From Ardenticatenaceae bacterium (lineage in GTDB: Bacteria > Chloroflexota > Anaerolineae > Promineifilales > Promineifilaceae): DNA of 44,747 bases. This document shows positions 1-8,917 of this stretch, piece by piece. A model generated the notes under the pieces. The model was not told where the DNA came from. It saw nothing but the letters and a program-made list of their open reading frames with translations, and did no database searches. The number at the start of each line of letters is the position of its first letter. Positions within the stretch are counted from its first letter, which is position 1. The position numbers and the translations under genes were made by a program. Where the stretch lies: positions 1 through 44,747 of the forward strand of contig JASJCR010000072.1 in the NCBI GenBank assembly GCA_030065875.1. Reading direction: 5' to 3'.

Positions 1-31
1 TCTTCTGACGGTCATTTTACCCCTCCCCCAG

Positions 32-54
32 CCCCTCCCCGACACGGGGAGGGG
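32..54. repeat. GC-rich perfect hairpin
   Basis: Perfect inverted repeat: CCCCTCCCC at 32-40, a 5-nt loop, and GGGGAGGGG at 46-54. It lies just beyond the 3' end of the minus-strand gene at 76. No U-tract follows on the minus strand, so it is not a clear terminator. It resembles the C/G-rich hairpin at 42869-42889, so it may be a dispersed repeat. Confidence 0.6.
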
Positions 55-75
55 AGCTTGTTGCCCGACGGCCCA

Positions 76-3000
76 TTATCTAGCGATAAACGGTAAAAAC
101 AGGGTGTTTTCACCGACAAACAAGATCGTCGCGGACTCTTCAAAGCCATCGCTGATGTTGCCGGCCTCATCCCGAAAACGGACGTAAACGGTCACGTAAT
201 CCCCGGCTTTTACGTCACCGAGATCAAAATCATCAACCTGGGTTTGAAACGGCTGCCAGGATGCGTCTTCAAAGGTTGGGCTGGTGCTGATGATCATCTC
301 TATCTCTGTCCCTGGCGGCCGCGGGTCGTGATCCAAATCACCGTGATCTTCTGCATTGTCTGCAGCGGATAGTAGAAGGGTGACCAGGCGACTCGCTGTC
401 TTGGGCTCTTCAACGATGATGATGCTGCCCGATGGGGGATATGGATCACGGCTCAGCGGTACGGCGGCGGTGGTCAGAATGCGCCCGGTCGTTGCGGTCC
501 GCCCTTCATTGTGGGGCACCACGCGATATTGTGGATCCGGGCCAGGAAACGGCGGCACATCCTGATATGGGTCCTCGGCCGTCGGCGGACGGACACCCTC
601 CGCAATTTTGACCCAGGGGCCGATGAGTTGGCCACTTGTTCGCCGGTAAATATCAACCGTATCGATGCCCTGCCGCGGCAACCCTTCAAGCCAGATCTTG
701 ACATACGGATTTCCCTTGGCGTTGGCTTCAGACGAAGTTAAGACCGCCTGCAGCGGGTCGATCCGGTCATCGGCCGGATCCAGCGGATCCTGATTACCAG
801 GGACGCAGTTAGGCACTTCGCTGCCGTCGCTTTCACCACCGCCGTCGGTGTCCGGGTTGTTGGGATTTGTGCCCTGAGTCCATTCGCAGCGGTTTGGCAA
901 CCCGTCACCGTCCGGATCTTCTTCGGGGTCGTTGGGGTCATTTGGATCCAGACCGTGCTCGACCTCCCACCAGTTGGGAAAGCCATCGCCATCACTATCC
1001 TCCGCTTCAATTAGGAAGAAGCTGGTCTGTGCTTCTCGCCGCAGACCTTGCCATTCGCCGATCGCCTGGACCAGGTAGGATCCGCGGCTGAGGGGTTCCT
1101 CTCCTTCTACCACGTCCTCAGGGTTGTCGACCGCTGTTTCGCCACCGGTGGTTTGCGTATACCAGTTGGCGTACACGCCGTCATCGGCATCCATATCGCC
1201 GTGTAACCCGTCATCGTGGAGAATAATCCCCTTTTGAACCCCGGCCGGATTGGTGATGATGGCGTAAACCTCCCCATCGATGACCGGTTCTCCACTGCCG
1301 CTAAAGGTGGCCACAATGGGCACTTTGACCCCCTGCTGCGGATTATTTTCCGGCACCCCGGTATACAGCTGCATTTCGAGCAGGGTCCGCCCAGAGGCGC
1401 TGACGTGATATTGCTGGGGAAGATCGCGAACGAGCAGCGTCCACTGACCATCATCTGGAGCGGTGACACGCCACACTTCGGCCGTGCCACCGGGCACAAC
1501 GGTTTGGTGAGGCCCGAGAGGGAGCACCGCCCCGTCCGGATCGATCAGGCGCACAAACTGTTCGTCAGTGGGGGTTTGCCAGGCGATGGAAACGACCAGT
1601 TCATCGGTGGTGGGGTCGACCTGGAAAACGTGCTGGGCAGGATTATCACCGGTCAGGTTGTTTCCCACGGTGCTCAAAAAGCGCTGCCGGCCGGAGGCGC
1701 GAATGGCGATCGCGTCATAAATGCGGCTGAGGTTGTTTTCCCAGGAGAGTATCTCCGTGATGGATATTACTTCTGGGGCGGTTATGGCGTTGAGGCCGTT
1801 TATGGGCACATCGCCAACGGTTGGGGCGAAGTCGTAATGCCCGCCACCGGCTGATGACGTGGCAATTTCCTGCAGCAGCGCCTCGTTGGCCGTGGCGCCC
1901 AGGCCGATGACGTCCATGTAGCATTCGTTGTCGGTGACTTCATCCTGCACGTCGGCCCAGAGTGGAGCGAAATTTTCATAGCCGTCGCTCAGGAGGGCGA
2001 TCACGCAGAGATTGTCGTCGATGCCGTGATCGTCTTCCTCGGCCGCGGCTACCTGCAGACCGCAGCCGATACAGGTCGAACCAGTAGGGGTGGTCGCTTG
2101 AATGGCGAAAGCCATGTTAAACGGTTGGGCCCCGGTCATCGGCTCGAGCTCACTGACCAACGTGGCCTCATCTTCATAGCGGATAAAGGCCCCCTGATCG
2201 GCCGAAGACAGTTCAAACGTCATCAGGGTGGCCGCGTTGCGGGCGGCCTGGATTCGGCCTTCGTTGGCCATGCTGCCCGACTGATCAAGCACGATCAGCT
2301 TGTCGACCTGGCGCTCCACATACAAAACGGCGTTATTCTGCAGGTCGCTTTGCCCTTCCAGCGTCACCCGCAGGTCGTAGAATTGACCGCTTTGCGCGCC
2401 TTGCCAGTCTGATGGCGGTTCGACGTTCAGCCAGTAGTTATCGCCGACATAGGCTGCAGTAATGACGCTGGCCGGGAGAGAGGCGTCGTCCGATCCGACC
2501 AGTTCGACGGTGAAATCCTCTTTTGACAGCCCGCCCACACCGCTGCCGTCCTGACCGGTGACCGCCAGACGGACCTGAAACTGGCGCGGATTATCCGCTT
2601 CGCCGACAAAAGCCGGGGCACCGGCTGTGGGTAACTTGATCTCCAGCTGCGGGGTCACACACCCATGACCGATCGTCACCTCGCTGTCCGGCTCGCCATC
2701 CAAACCGGTGATCACGGCGGCCACGCGGCTCAAATCGCTGGTGCTGACCGTGCGAGCCCACTGCGGACTGTGCGAGGTCCACCGGTCTTCCAGATCACCA
2801 CCGGTATTGACGGTTAGCACCGAGAATGCATAGGCGCTGTTATTGTTTTCCTCAAATGTAAAGGCCACGAAGGGACAGCTGGCTGGTGGGACATACTCCC
2901 AATATTGAGAGGAGCGGGGCTGCATCGTGGCGGTTTCTTCGCTGAAGGCCTGATTGCCGGAAACGAGGGTATGGTTGCTGATCCCCAGCGCGGCACTGTT

Positions 3001-4038
3001 GATCTCTGCATCGACAAATCCCAGGCGAGGATCGGCCGGATTGTAAATATAGGCATAAAGCGCCAGAGTGTAATCTACAAAATCATCGGCAAAGGTCGTG
3101 TCCTGATTATTGGCTAAATACACTTCCAGGGCGTCGAGGCCGCTGGTGCTGCCGGTCAGGACTAAATAAAAGCTTTTTATGCTATCCCAGCCGATGCCCG
3201 GTTCAGTTTCAGAAGGAATTTGATATTGATCCATAAACCAGGTCCAGAAGGCGGCCCCACGGTAGCTGGTCGTTAGCAGATCAGCGCTGCGGAAACCCTC
3301 ATCATCTTCAAGGATATCGGCGAATTGGCTCATATAGCTGGAGTCGGGCAGAACATCATACCCCGCATCGGTCCGATCCTGGCTGGTGCGAGCGATCCCT
3401 TCCGTGTACCAGCCCTGCCAGCCGGCCGTGTCGTTGTATTTTTCCTGGATCAGATGCTGTCCTTCATGGAAGGCGTTGGCCCGTACTTTGAGCACGTTGG
3501 TCGTGGCGATGTACTCATCATCGAGCTTCAAAACGTTTGGCGCAACGATCCAGCCGTTTTTCGGATCCTCACCCACCCATATTTCGAGATGGGTTTCCGG
3601 CGAAATTACGGGGAAACCGCGATCCAAGTAAAACAAAAGCATGATTTCCGCCTGCTCAGCGACCTGGACCGCCCACTGATTGTCGTCAGATCCAGGAACG
3701 TCGCTGTCCGGCAGAGCATGTTCACAGAGATCATCTTCCGCTTCATCCGCATCACACTGCTCGACCCCATCAACCGTGTTCTGGTGTGTGGGATCTTCAG
3801 TGTAGTAAACGAGAATGTCATAGGTCGTGCCATCGTGTTGAAAATCGCTGGCGTAACATTGATCCAGAACGGCTTCCTTGCCGCGCAGATTAACGGTGAT
3901 GGGAGGCGTGCAGACTTCCACGTCTGATTCTGCCAAGACGAGGTATGCTCCCCAAATCGAGAACAGGCAGCAAAGTGCTGCCAACAAATTCCTGTAAAGA
4001 ATTCGTTTTTGATTGTGGACTTTTAACTGTTTCATCAT
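76..4038 (-). CDS. Secreted metalloprotease-like protein with VWA domain and TSP3-type calcium repeats
   Basis: This 1320-aa protein has an N-terminal hydrophobic segment (about residues 14-36), so it is probably exported. HEGQH at 191-195 with a downstream E213 (YTEG) fits an HExxH zinc protease of gluzincin type. A von Willebrand factor A domain follows: the MIDAS motif DQSGS is at 585-589, with TGST near 652 and SDG near 684. After a beta-rich region come Asp-rich DxDGDG repeats typical of thrombospondin type-3 or EF-hand-like calcium sites (about 1000-1060). The last residues are TLFLPFIAR. HExxH domain followed by VWA resembles the order in CLCA proteins, but homology is not established. 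AAGGAG lies 7 nt upstream of the first ATG; a second ATG follows at once. Substrate unknown; probably a surface adhesin or protease. Confidence 0.75.
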   Translation of the reverse strand: MMKQLKVHNQKRILYRNLLAALCCLFSIWGAYLVLAESDVEVCTPPITVNLRGKEAVLDQCYASDFQHDGTTYDILVYYTEDPTHQNTVDGVEQCDADEAEDDLCEHALPDSDVPGSDDNQWAVQVAEQAEIMLLFYLDRGFPVISPETHLEIWVGEDPKNGWIVAPNVLKLDDEYIATTNVLKVRANAFHEGQHLIQEKYNDTAGWQGWYTEGIARTSQDRTDAGYDVLPDSSYMSQFADILEDDEGFRSADLLTTSYRGAAFWTWFMDQYQIPSETEPGIGWDSIKSFYLVLTGSTSGLDALEVYLANNQDTTFADDFVDYTLALYAYIYNPADPRLGFVDAEINSAALGISNHTLVSGNQAFSEETATMQPRSSQYWEYVPPASCPFVAFTFEENNNSAYAFSVLTVNTGGDLEDRWTSHSPQWARTVSTSDLSRVAAVITGLDGEPDSEVTIGHGCVTPQLEIKLPTAGAPAFVGEADNPRQFQVRLAVTGQDGSGVGGLSKEDFTVELVGSDDASLPASVITAAYVGDNYWLNVEPPSDWQGAQSGQFYDLRVTLEGQSDLQNNAVLYVERQVDKLIVLDQSGSMANEGRIQAARNAATLMTFELSSADQGAFIRYEDEATLVSELEPMTGAQPFNMAFAIQATTPTGSTCIGCGLQVAAAEEDDHGIDDNLCVIALLSDGYENFAPLWADVQDEVTDNECYMDVIGLGATANEALLQEIATSSAGGGHYDFAPTVGDVPINGLNAITAPEVISITEILSWENNLSRIYDAIAIRASGRQRFLSTVGNNLTGDNPAQHVFQVDPTTDELVVSIAWQTPTDEQFVRLIDPDGAVLPLGPHQTVVPGGTAEVWRVTAPDDGQWTLLVRDLPQQYHVSASGRTLLEMQLYTGVPENNPQQGVKVPIVATFSGSGEPVIDGEVYAIITNPAGVQKGIILHDDGLHGDMDADDGVYANWYTQTTGGETAVDNPEDVVEGEEPLSRGSYLVQAIGEWQGLRREAQTSFFLIEAEDSDGDGFPNWWEVEHGLDPNDPNDPEEDPDGDGLPNRCEWTQGTNPNNPDTDGGGESDGSEVPNCVPGNQDPLDPADDRIDPLQAVLTSSEANAKGNPYVKIWLEGLPRQGIDTVDIYRRTSGQLIGPWVKIAEGVRPPTAEDPYQDVPPFPGPDPQYRVVPHNEGRTATTGRILTTAAVPLSRDPYPPSGSIIIVEEPKTASRLVTLLLSAADNAEDHGDLDHDPRPPGTEIEMIISTSPTFEDASWQPFQTQVDDFDLGDVKAGDYVTVYVRFRDEAGNISDGFEESATILFVGENTLFLPFIAR

Positions 4039-4244
4039 TCCATTGCTCCTTGCCTGCTAAAGTTTCGTACCCGGCCGATTTGATCGATGAGCAGATGTGG
4101 CCAAATTCACTGGTTAAAGGGGTATACAAGTTAATATTTCACCCGCATAAAGCCCTGGTAAGGAGTAAAGTTAGCAGGAAAAGAACCTGTTTCGGTCTAG
4201 CTTTTGGTGGAATTTGTCTAAGGTTTGGGATTGCCGCATCAAAA

Positions 4245-4274
4245 AAAGACCGGCCAATACGACGGCCGGTCTTT
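4245..4274 (-). terminator. Rho-independent terminator of the DUF4114-protease gene
   Basis: AAAGACCGGCC (4245-4255) pairs perfectly with GGCCGGTCTTT (4264-4274) around an 8-nt loop. On the minus strand the stem is followed by a T-run. It lies about 30 nt after the stop of the minus-strand gene at 4306. Confidence 0.88.
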
Positions 4275-4305
4275 CTCTTGAAGATAGACTGGAGGAATTG
4301 TGGGC

Positions 4306-6174
4306 CTACCGCCCGATTAGGGGTAAATAGACAGAATCGGGTTCCAACAAATATTCAAACGGCAATTCCTGGCCGGGATGATCGATGGTGATTTGAGCAG
4401 GAAATTCAGGAATGATGTTGGGAATGGTGCCGATGGTGCCGTTGGTAAAGCTTAAATGCTGCCACTCATTTGAAGTCGAAAGCTCACTTTCAAATTGGAC
4501 GGAACATTGAGGCAGGGTGCTTTTGTTAATGTTGGCCTGCACATTTGAGTCATTGGTATCGCCATCACAATTCCAGTCGATGGGACTGTTGGCGTTGGCT
4601 ACGGTTTCTCCGTTAAAGTCATTCAGACCGCAAAACCATTTTGTGCTGTATTTTGAAACCTCTGGGTTGGTGCTGTTCAGCCCGCCGGATTCTGTCAGGT
4701 TTAATTCATTGATGGAGGGAATGTCGGCCGGCGAAAATATCGAAAAGTCGAGGACCCCGGATACACCGTCAACGGTCAGCCCTTGTTGATCCCATACGGC
4801 AAATGCCTGGTTCATGATGCTGAGGTGGTTGGGTTTATAATCTGTATGATCGGGAACCCACAATCCATTTTCCAATTTTACACCGCCATGACCCAGCCCG
4901 AGGGTATGACCCAATTCGTGCATAAACACCAATGCTTCCAGGGTTGGAGTTAATTCACCACGCTCTCTAGCTCGGTTCAAGCCAATGACAAAATCGCTGC
5001 CTATCGCCCAGCCGGCCGGGGTTGTGTAAGCGAGGAGTGAACAAATGCTGGGCTGCTGGCCAATATCGTGAACGGCCAGCACGTGGTGATAGACGCTGGC
5101 TCTACCGGGGTGATTCCCATTCCCAAGAAAATATTGTTCACGGAGTGCCTTTATTTTGCTGACGTCCAGGGTGAGCTGGCTGGTGTTGGTATCTAGTGAA
5201 AAATCGATCACTTCCTGAAGTGCTGTCGTTTCGGGAATAGCGGATCCGAAATGTACGTGCAGCTGTATTCCTTGTGCGGCAAAAGCGGCCTTGACTAAAT
5301 CAATCGCTTCCGTTGAAGGGCGATGAGAATGATCAACCGCTTCTAACCAGTCAATCCAGATAAAGATATCTTTGGTGGTGCTAATCGCTCCCATAGCTTG
5401 TAAATCTAAATCAGGTATATCATCAAGATCGGTGTCTACGCCGTTTATTTCCCACAAATCCGGCAGGCCATCGCCATCATGATCGATCAATACGGGGATC
5501 GGTGGGGGAGCAATCGTATACACCACGTCGTCAAAATCATTGTCCCCCCCTCCGGTTTCATCTTCAAAACCAAATTGAGAGTACTCGCTAATATCATTTT
5601 GAAAACCGACAAAGTGATCGGTGGTGCCGTCGGTATTGAGCTCGTCCATCGAAAAGAAGGCCAGGGGGGCACCAAGTGGGTCATTGGTGGGATTGTTGGC
5701 CAGAAAATTAGCCACCGTATCGTTTTGAACGATAAAAAATACCATTAATCGGCCGCTGGTTAAAGGAAGAGAGACATCTGGCGTATAGGGATGTGCGCCG
5801 CTGGGAAAAATGATGGTGGCTTGGGATAAAGCGGCCGCATAATAAGCCGGGTCACCTGGCTGCAAATTGCCGATATTTCCGGCCTGATCATCAACGTAGA
5901 AGAGACCCAGCTCGTTATTAAACCCGGCTTCACGATAAACAAAGTCAAAATTGACATCAATCATGTCATTGCCGGGAACTTTATAAAGCTGGACATCAAC
6001 CAAAGGGGATAAATCAGGGCAGTTGAGCGTGAGCGGCGAATCACTTTCATCACCGCAGATCGGCAACGTGGGCAGCGGCAAGGCGGGATCAGCGGAGGTT
6101 GATCGGCCGAAAAGCAATATGAGGTAAATTGAAAAAAGCAGTAATCCCAGCTGCAACAAAAGGGATCGTCTCAT
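4306..6174 (-). CDS. Secreted DUF4114 and metzincin-type zinc protease
   Basis: The start is set at the ATG at 6174, preceded by CGGAG and a 6-nt spacer; the open frame runs 12 codons further upstream without such a site. The 622-aa protein begins MRRSLLLQLG with a hydrophobic signal segment. A DUF4114 signature (FEDETGGGDNDFDDVV, about 203-218) is followed by an Asp-rich DHDGDGLPD calcium-type repeat. The catalytic domain has HELGHTLGLGH (about 419-429), the HExxHxxGxxH zinc site of metzincins, and a likely Met-turn SIMN (about 452). The protein ends SVYLPLIGR, like the tail of its neighbour at 76. It is probably an exported or surface-held protease. It shares strand and general style with the upstream-lying protein at 76 but has its own terminator. 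Confidence 0.8.
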   Translation of the reverse strand: MRRSLLLQLGLLLFSIYLILLFGRSTSADPALPLPTLPICGDESDSPLTLNCPDLSPLVDVQLYKVPGNDMIDVNFDFVYREAGFNNELGLFYVDDQAGNIGNLQPGDPAYYAAALSQATIIFPSGAHPYTPDVSLPLTSGRLMVFFIVQNDTVANFLANNPTNDPLGAPLAFFSMDELNTDGTTDHFVGFQNDISEYSQFGFEDETGGGDNDFDDVVYTIAPPPIPVLIDHDGDGLPDLWEINGVDTDLDDIPDLDLQAMGAISTTKDIFIWIDWLEAVDHSHRPSTEAIDLVKAAFAAQGIQLHVHFGSAIPETTALQEVIDFSLDTNTSQLTLDVSKIKALREQYFLGNGNHPGRASVYHHVLAVHDIGQQPSICSLLAYTTPAGWAIGSDFVIGLNRARERGELTPTLEALVFMHELGHTLGLGHGGVKLENGLWVPDHTDYKPNHLSIMNQAFAVWDQQGLTVDGVSGVLDFSIFSPADIPSINELNLTESGGLNSTNPEVSKYSTKWFCGLNDFNGETVANANSPIDWNCDGDTNDSNVQANINKSTLPQCSVQFESELSTSNEWQHLSFTNGTIGTIPNIIPEFPAQITIDHPGQELPFEYLLEPDSVYLPLIGR

Positions 6175-6526
6175 TTTAATCTCCGTAAGAAGCAGGTTGC
6201 CATTGAACATGCCTCATCGAAAGGAAGTTGTTGCAAGCTTTTCTTTTTTGGTGCGAAAGATATCTAATGAGCGAATGAACGGAATTTTTGGCTCAAAAAC
6301 ATCAGAGGAAACTGCTAACTTAGTTTTTGATGCTAAATCAATCAATCAATAAAGGGGAGGGAGGAAAATATGCCTTTTCAGGTCACAAGCTGTCCACCCA
6401 TTCTGCATAGAAAAATGACAATTAGGTTGACTTATAATACCTTGCCCCCAAGTTATAAATCACATTGCCCAAAAAATAGTATAGCATATTAAAATCTGGC
6501 TACGCAATACACGGCTTCGCGATGCG
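6175..6526. other. AT-rich intergenic region
   Basis: About 350 nt without a convincing gene. It should hold the promoter of the minus-strand gene at 4306-6174. A 40-codon plus-strand frame at 6370-6492 has a purine-rich site upstream but no recognisable protein features, and is not called. Confidence 0.5.
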
Positions 6527-7213
6527 TTACCGTAAACCCGACAGCATCCCCTTGACGTACTTGGAATTTCGGCTGCGGAGCAGCGGAAAATACCCCATGA
6601 TCGCGACCATCCGTTCCGTTTGTTCTGGTGAGGCCTTTAATTCGATGACCACTTCTTTGGTAAGCGGTACCGGTCGGTTCCGATTGGGTTTGAGGGTCAT
6701 TCGCTGATCAAAAACCCGTTGATCATAATCTAAGGTCAGGCGTATCAATCCGTCATGGGTGACAAAATACTCGCGTTGATAGCTGTTGAGAATAGCCGGC
6801 CGGCTGTGCTGATTGAGCAGCGGCAAAAAAGCGGGGGAAACGGCCGTCTTGACCGCGCTAAAAATGTGCGCCCAGCTCGTGGTTAAATCGAGCTCGTGCT
6901 GTAGCTTCTGCTGCTGCTTGAATCCCACATTGCCTTCTCTAGACTTTATTTCGAGCACGGGGTTTTTGACGGTGTCACTCACCACGCCATACCAGCGAAA
7001 ACGCATCTTCTGCCGATCGGGCATGCCCGCCAGATTATCATCCAGATTGCGAAAGCCCGGCGTATCCAAATAAATTGAGTTGACCTGCCGGGGAGGGTAG
7101 GCGGTTCGGAAGCCGGCCGGGTGCAGTCGTACCCAGCTGCGCACACGGGACAGTTCGACCTCTGGGGCAACCAGCTTCAACTCATAACGACGCTCGGACA
7201 TGAGGTTTGTCAA
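6527..7213 (-). CDS. VTC-domain polyphosphate polymerase-like protein
   Basis: This 228-aa protein matches the VTC domain of the CYTH/TTM fold, which in yeast Vtc4 makes inorganic polyphosphate from ATP inside a basic tunnel. Expected charged residues are visible: RYELK (9-13), RFR (71-73), LEIKSR (87-92), R147, R158, ELK (191-193) and K219. It has no membrane segment, so it is probably cytoplasmic. The TTG start is favoured because AGGAG lies 8 nt upstream; ATG five codons later is 20 nt from that site. It lies 43 nt after a CotH-like gene, which follows a DUF4956 membrane gene, so the three probably form one transcript. Polymerase activity is inferred from the family. Confidence 0.85.
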   Translation of the reverse strand: MTNLMSERRYELKLVAPEVELSRVRSWVRLHPAGFRTAYPPRQVNSIYLDTPGFRNLDDNLAGMPDRQKMRFRWYGVVSDTVKNPVLEIKSREGNVGFKQQQKLQHELDLTTSWAHIFSAVKTAVSPAFLPLLNQHSRPAILNSYQREYFVTHDGLIRLTLDYDQRVFDQRMTLKPNRNRPVPLTKEVVIELKASPEQTERMVAIMGYFPLLRSRNSKYVKGMLSGLR

Positions 7214-7256
7214 AATTTACGCTCCTGAAAAGAGAAGGATGGTTTTCGATTCGTTT

Positions 7257-8879
7257 TCATCGGCTATCTGTAGCAAATCCGGGACGAACCGGGGTCAAAT
7301 TGGTTTGCTCGGTCCCCCAAATGCGAACGGCCAGCTGCATGTCGGCCGCGGCTAACGAGTCGGGGCTGTTGGCATAAATGGTTGTGAGCGGAATTTCAAG
7401 CTGTATAAAAGAAAGATCATCCGCAAAAGATTTGAGTACCACAGGGGCGTCCGGCGAGCGGAGCAGGTTTTCCTCCCCATCAATGACCCAATCTGATTGG
7501 GTTTCCAGGAAAAGCGCGTCGCCAAAATCGAGCCCGACAATTTCTACCGGCAGATTAACCACGTTGCTGATTTCCAGCTGCAGTACCCCGGCCGGGGTAT
7601 TTTCTGCGGCCACGTAGTTGGCAAAAACCGGCTGCTGGGGCTGTAATGAGCGCTGCAAATTTACCTGCTGCTGAGCCAGCTCGGCCCACGGGGGTGAGAT
7701 ATCCGCTTCAGACGCCAGTACGTTTTGCCAGGTTGACCATTCCGGAGTCAGGTTGGTTTCCAGAGAAGTCAGAAACTCCGGATCGGCCGCCTCCTGTAAC
7801 GCTTGAATGGCGGCCTCTTGGAGGGCCGGATCGTTGAAAGTAGCGGCCGCGAGATCCACACGCCGCTGGTCTAATTGAGGATTTCCGTTAAAACCGATCG
7901 GCTCTAAACGCCCATTCTGGGCATTATAGTAGAAGCGCAAATTGAGCAGGCTAAGCGCATCAGCGGCCCCCCATAAATCGCTAATCGCCAGGAAACGGCC
8001 GTACAGTTCCAGATCGAAAATCGCCTCGGCGTTGATTTCTCCCCGCTGAAACGCCCGCAATTTTTCAATCGCCTCTTCTTTTTGGGCGGTCAGCTGTTCA
8101 TCTCGGGCAACGGCTGCGTCTCGAAAGGTGTCGACCTCTAAAAATTGAATGGCGTTTCGGTTGAGATTGGTCACCGGGTCAGCCAGGGCCGCCTGGCTGT
8201 CTCCCTCAAAATAGGCGATATTTTGCCAGATGAGGGCCGGATCAAATTCGACGATAATGCCTGGCTCGCGTCCCTGAGAGGTCGGCAGATTGGCGTCAAA
8301 TCCCCCTTGTAAGGCGTAAATGCCGCGATTATCACCGTTAAAAACCAAATTCACAAACGTGTATGGAGTTGACAACACACCGGCTTCACGCAGCGCCTGC
8401 TGGTAACCCCACTCGTTGAGCCAGCCGTTATCGGCCGGATCAATGAGCTGGGCGCGGGTCATGCCGAGTAGGGGCTGATCTTCGTCGGTGCGAATCTCGT
8501 AATTCCACTTCGCATCGGCGCCCAGATGACGGGTTGGTCCCTGCTGCAAACGCATTCGGACGCGAACGGCCTCCCCGTTGAGGGCGATATCCGCGGGGAC
8601 AAAATCGCCATCCGTGCCTATAAAAACTCCATTTTCAAGCGCTTCCTGCCGCTGTTCGAGGATTTGGTTGACCATTTCGAAATCCATATCCACCCTTAAG
8701 ACCGGTAAGGTTGTGGAATCACCGTTAAACTGGCGCACTATCGCCGTCCACTCCGTCTGAAGCGTGGTGATCAAACCATCGCCAATTAGCATAAAGACGG
8801 TCCCCAATATCAGCAAAATCAGGACGATCCAGCCGAGAATATATGAATTCCTGGATGAAGATTTGCGTACAATTTTCAC
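7257..8879 (-). CDS. CotH-family membrane-anchored protein, probably degenerate kinase
   Basis: This 540-aa protein has one N-terminal membrane anchor (about 14-34), leaving the bulk outside. It resembles the CotH family of atypical protein kinases: a VPADIALNGEAVRVRMR strand region (94-110), a substrate-loop stretch (FVNLVFNGDNRGIYAL, 175-190) and a late helical domain. Where an active CotH has a W-D-x-D-x-x-F-G type motif, this protein reads PIGFNGNPQ (327-335), and the Glu after GIY is also absent. It is therefore likely to be inactive or strongly diverged. It sits between DUF4956 (38 nt upstream) and the VTC gene (43 nt downstream), a grouping found in many bacteria. The CotH assignment is good; the role is unknown. 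Confidence 0.75.
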   Translation of the reverse strand: MKIVRKSSSRNSYILGWIVLILLILGTVFMLIGDGLITTLQTEWTAIVRQFNGDSTTLPVLRVDMDFEMVNQILEQRQEALENGVFIGTDGDFVPADIALNGEAVRVRMRLQQGPTRHLGADAKWNYEIRTDEDQPLLGMTRAQLIDPADNGWLNEWGYQQALREAGVLSTPYTFVNLVFNGDNRGIYALQGGFDANLPTSQGREPGIIVEFDPALIWQNIAYFEGDSQAALADPVTNLNRNAIQFLEVDTFRDAAVARDEQLTAQKEEAIEKLRAFQRGEINAEAIFDLELYGRFLAISDLWGAADALSLLNLRFYYNAQNGRLEPIGFNGNPQLDQRRVDLAAATFNDPALQEAAIQALQEAADPEFLTSLETNLTPEWSTWQNVLASEADISPPWAELAQQQVNLQRSLQPQQPVFANYVAAENTPAGVLQLEISNVVNLPVEIVGLDFGDALFLETQSDWVIDGEENLLRSPDAPVVLKSFADDLSFIQLEIPLTTIYANSPDSLAAADMQLAVRIWGTEQTNLTPVRPGFATDSR

Positions 8880-8917
8880 GGGTGGTCGATAGGATTGGGC
8901 ACGTTCAGAATGGCAAA

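Noticed and set aside
1216..1854. 212-codon plus-strand ORF inside the VWA protein gene
   Set aside because: Antisense shadow of a well-supported coding region; no family-like residues and no ribosome site.
3325..3927. 200-codon plus-strand ORF antisense to the protease domain
   Set aside because: Mirror frame of a real gene with strong motifs on the other strand.
6370..6492. 40-codon plus-strand ORF after a GGAGGGAGG sequence
   Set aside because: Low-complexity purine site and a product without any fold or motif; lies in an AT-rich promoter region, no terminator or neighbour supports it.
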